The translations under genes were made by a program, and so were the position numbers. Positions 5,276 to 6,466 of a stretch of 6,466 nucleotides of DNA are shown piece after piece. Position 1 is the stretch's first letter. Each line of letters opens with the position of its first letter. The stretch covers positions 1 to 6,466 of the forward strand of contig JABMPI010000262.1 in NCBI GenBank assembly GCA_013203755.1, given 5' to 3'. Under the pieces are notes generated by a model, which saw only the letters and a list, made by a program, of their open reading frames with translations, searched no databases and was not told the DNA's origin. Source of the stretch: Bacteroidota bacterium (GTDB taxonomy: Bacteria > Bacteroidota > Bacteroidia > Bacteroidales > Prolixibacteraceae).

Positions 5276-6466
5276 CTATTGCTTTATGATTCGGAATGTT
5301 TTAAATGTTTCTTCCGTATTAACTTTTATCAGGTATAGGCCTGAGACTACATTGGTCAGATTAATTTCCAATCCACTTGAAGGAATCCATGTTTTCTCCA
5401 CCTGATGAGTTCTACCCAATATATCCAGCACCATTACTTCATTTGTTCCCGGTTCATCCTGGAAATTTATGGTTACCTTTCCGTTAGTCGGATTTGGATA
5501 TACTTTTAACTCGCTGGGTTGCAAATCCGGCTCAATAGATGCTGCAGCAATCTGTCCAGATTTTGTACACTTTGGAGAATTTTGATTTACCCCGGTGGTG
5601 GTTGACGATGTATGATCAGATTCGTAACTGTTAATGGTCCATGTTAAAGTGGAACCAGAATAGGTAACTTCAAAGGTTCCAGAACCCGGAGGAAATAGCT
5701 CCGGAAGTTGAAGGGAGTCGGCAGCTTCGCCAGGGGCAAAATAGTTGTTTTCTCCACGAGGCACATAAACCGGAACCGTATTGTCATTAATCCAGCCAAA
5801 TATTGCTTTTGAAGAACCATCTTCATTTTCTGTAACACAATACAGGTATGACCTGATTTTTTTGGTACCCGGACCCCATGGATTGACATACAGGCTGTCA
5901 CAAACCAATGTAATATCGTAATTATTATCGTTTGCTTCAGGACATATAGTATAGACTCCTGCACCGTTAAAAATTGCAGGGACCATTGTATAAGTAGGAT
6001 TATCAGGAATATCAGTCCCTACTAGGCCAATAAACGAATATGTAATTGCAGGCATATTTTCACCTTCCTTAATTGCTTTTAGGTCAGCAGTAATTATAAG
6101 CAATGCTTTAGTAATAGCAATATCTACATTTCCCGATTCATCAAGATAGTTTGTTCCACCGGCAAAATTCCAAATTACATTACCACCAGGATAATCAGTG
6201 TACTCAATATTATATGTCAGTCCATTTGTTAAATCAACTTCATTCACACCATATGCTGTTCCGCTTGCTCCATGTGCAGTAGCATCGTATGTTCCTGTAT
6301 AGCCTTTAACCAGAACCTCAGCATCAGCCTTGTTAATTATAATATCAACAGTTTCTAATAATTGATCATTGTAGTTTGTACCACCGGTAAATGTCCAGTT
6401 AGCAGCACCTCCAGAAGCATCAGTAAATAAAGCACCAAGGTTGTAAGAACTACCAGCCGCATCAGG
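5276..6466 (-). CDS. Secreted MBG-repeat protein with T9SS type A sorting domain, C-terminal part (5' end beyond window)
   Basis: The last 396 codons of a larger surface or secreted protein. The frame is open through the right edge, so a GTG at 6247 is an internal Val codon and not a start. In protein order: the end of one MBG-type repeat (6466-6320, with WTFTGGTNYND and INKA), a complete one (6319-6104, with KGYTGTYDATAHGASGTAYG and WNFAGGTNYLDESG), an MBG_2-like unit (6103-5882, ADLKAIKEGENMPAITYSF), a beta-rich unit (about 5881-5590, with IFGWINDNTVPVYVPRGENN and FEVTYSGSTLTWT), a Ser/Thr-rich linker, and a T9SS sorting domain (5515-5279, LKVYPNPTNGKVTINF to FRIIKQ). The final domain implies export through the outer membrane by the Por system. 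Such repeat proteins are often long adhesin-like molecules, but no catalytic domain or binding target can be named from this end. It is followed by a hairpin terminator 29 bases after the stop and seems unrelated to the cyclase operon. Confidence 0.93.
   Translation of the reverse strand, partial: PDAAGSSYNLGALFTDASGGAANWTFTGGTNYNDQLLETVDIIINKADAEVLVKGYTGTYDATAHGASGTAYGVNEVDLTNGLTYNIEYTDYPGGNVIWNFAGGTNYLDESGNVDIAITKALLIITADLKAIKEGENMPAITYSFIGLVGTDIPDNPTYTMVPAIFNGAGVYTICPEANDNNYDITLVCDSLYVNPWGPGTKKIRSYLYCVTENEDGSSKAIFGWINDNTVPVYVPRGENNYFAPGEAADSLQLPELFPPGSGTFEVTYSGSTLTWTINSYESDHTSSTTTGVNQNSPKCTKSGQIAAASIEPDLQPSELKVYPNPTNGKVTINFQDEPGTNEVMVLDILGRTHQVEKTWIPSSGLEINLTNVVSGLYLIKVNTEETFKTFRIIKQ
5279..5515 (-). 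other. T9SS type A C-terminal sorting domain (protein domain within the 5276-6466 gene)
   Basis: The last 79 residues carry the standard pattern: LKVYPNPTNGKVTIN, then VMVLDILGR, then a GLYLIKV strand and the basic C-terminal FRIIKQ. In Bacteroidota this domain directs export across the outer membrane by the type IX (Por) system and is normally cleaved on the way to surface attachment or release. Confidence 0.93.
6104..6466 (-). repeat. Tandem MBG-type protein repeats (one partial, one complete)
   Basis: Two successive units of about 72 residues share the pattern GYTGxYDxxAHGAxGxAxGV, then GG-x-W-x-F-x-GGTNY and an ending (I)xKA. The first is cut by the window edge. DNA similarity remains: 6372-6397 and 6147-6172 match at 22 of 26 bases, which suggests fairly recent duplication. 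More units are expected beyond the right edge. Confidence 0.8.

Noticed and set aside
5644..5964. A 106-codon - strand frame inside the secreted-protein gene
   Set aside because: Same strand but another frame within a continuous gene that has recognisable domains on both sides; translation looks random, and no frameshift is needed to explain the gene.
6245..6247. GTG at 6247 as start of the secreted protein
   Set aside because: The frame stays open to 6466 and the upstream codons complete an MBG repeat, so this is an internal Val codon; a start here would also leave no signal peptide.

Overview
The window looks like chromosomal DNA from a marine or environmental member of the Bacteroidota. 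It is AT-rich, its start codons lack clear Shine-Dalgarno sequences, and one gene ends in a type IX secretion (T9SS) C-terminal sorting domain, which is restricted to that phylum. No RNA genes, CRISPR arrays, insertion sequences or integrase-type genes were seen. Genes cover almost everything; the only sizeable gap is about 160 bases (5117-5275).

Layout. On the + strand, 1-780 holds one gene, possibly cut by the left edge, for an SRPBCC/START-like protein of unknown function. It converges on, and overlaps by 6 bases, a tightly packed four-gene run on the - strand. In transcription order that run is: (1) 5116-3167, a membrane protein with a signal peptide, periplasmic TPR repeats, one transmembrane helix and a cytoplasmic class III adenylate cyclase domain; (2) 3125-1761, an FAD-dependent oxidoreductase of the geranylgeranyl-reductase/FixC type with a hydrophobic C-terminal segment; (3) 1771-1409, a stand-alone cyclic-nucleotide-binding domain without a DNA-binding part; (4) 1380-775, an HD-superfamily metal phosphohydrolase. 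Gaps are 41, -11 and 28 bases. To the right, 6466-5276 (- strand) is the C-terminal end of a large secreted protein with MBG-type repeats and a T9SS sorting domain; its reading frame runs off the right edge. A strong hairpin at 5217-5246 separates it from the cyclase operon.

How the genes may work together (inference). The operon contains a predicted cAMP maker, a small cAMP-binding protein, a hydrolase of a superfamily that includes phosphodiesterases, and a flavoenzyme whose reading frame overlaps that of the cAMP-binding protein. The simplest reading is a self-contained second-messenger circuit in which a periplasmic signal sensed by the TPR domain controls a membrane-associated lipid, quinone or isoprenoid reductase through a protein-level cAMP switch rather than a transcription factor. 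The enzyme classes are well supported by motifs; the circuit is a hypothesis. The SRPBCC-like neighbour could bind a hydrophobic ligand related to this chemistry, but it lies on the opposite strand and nothing direct links them.
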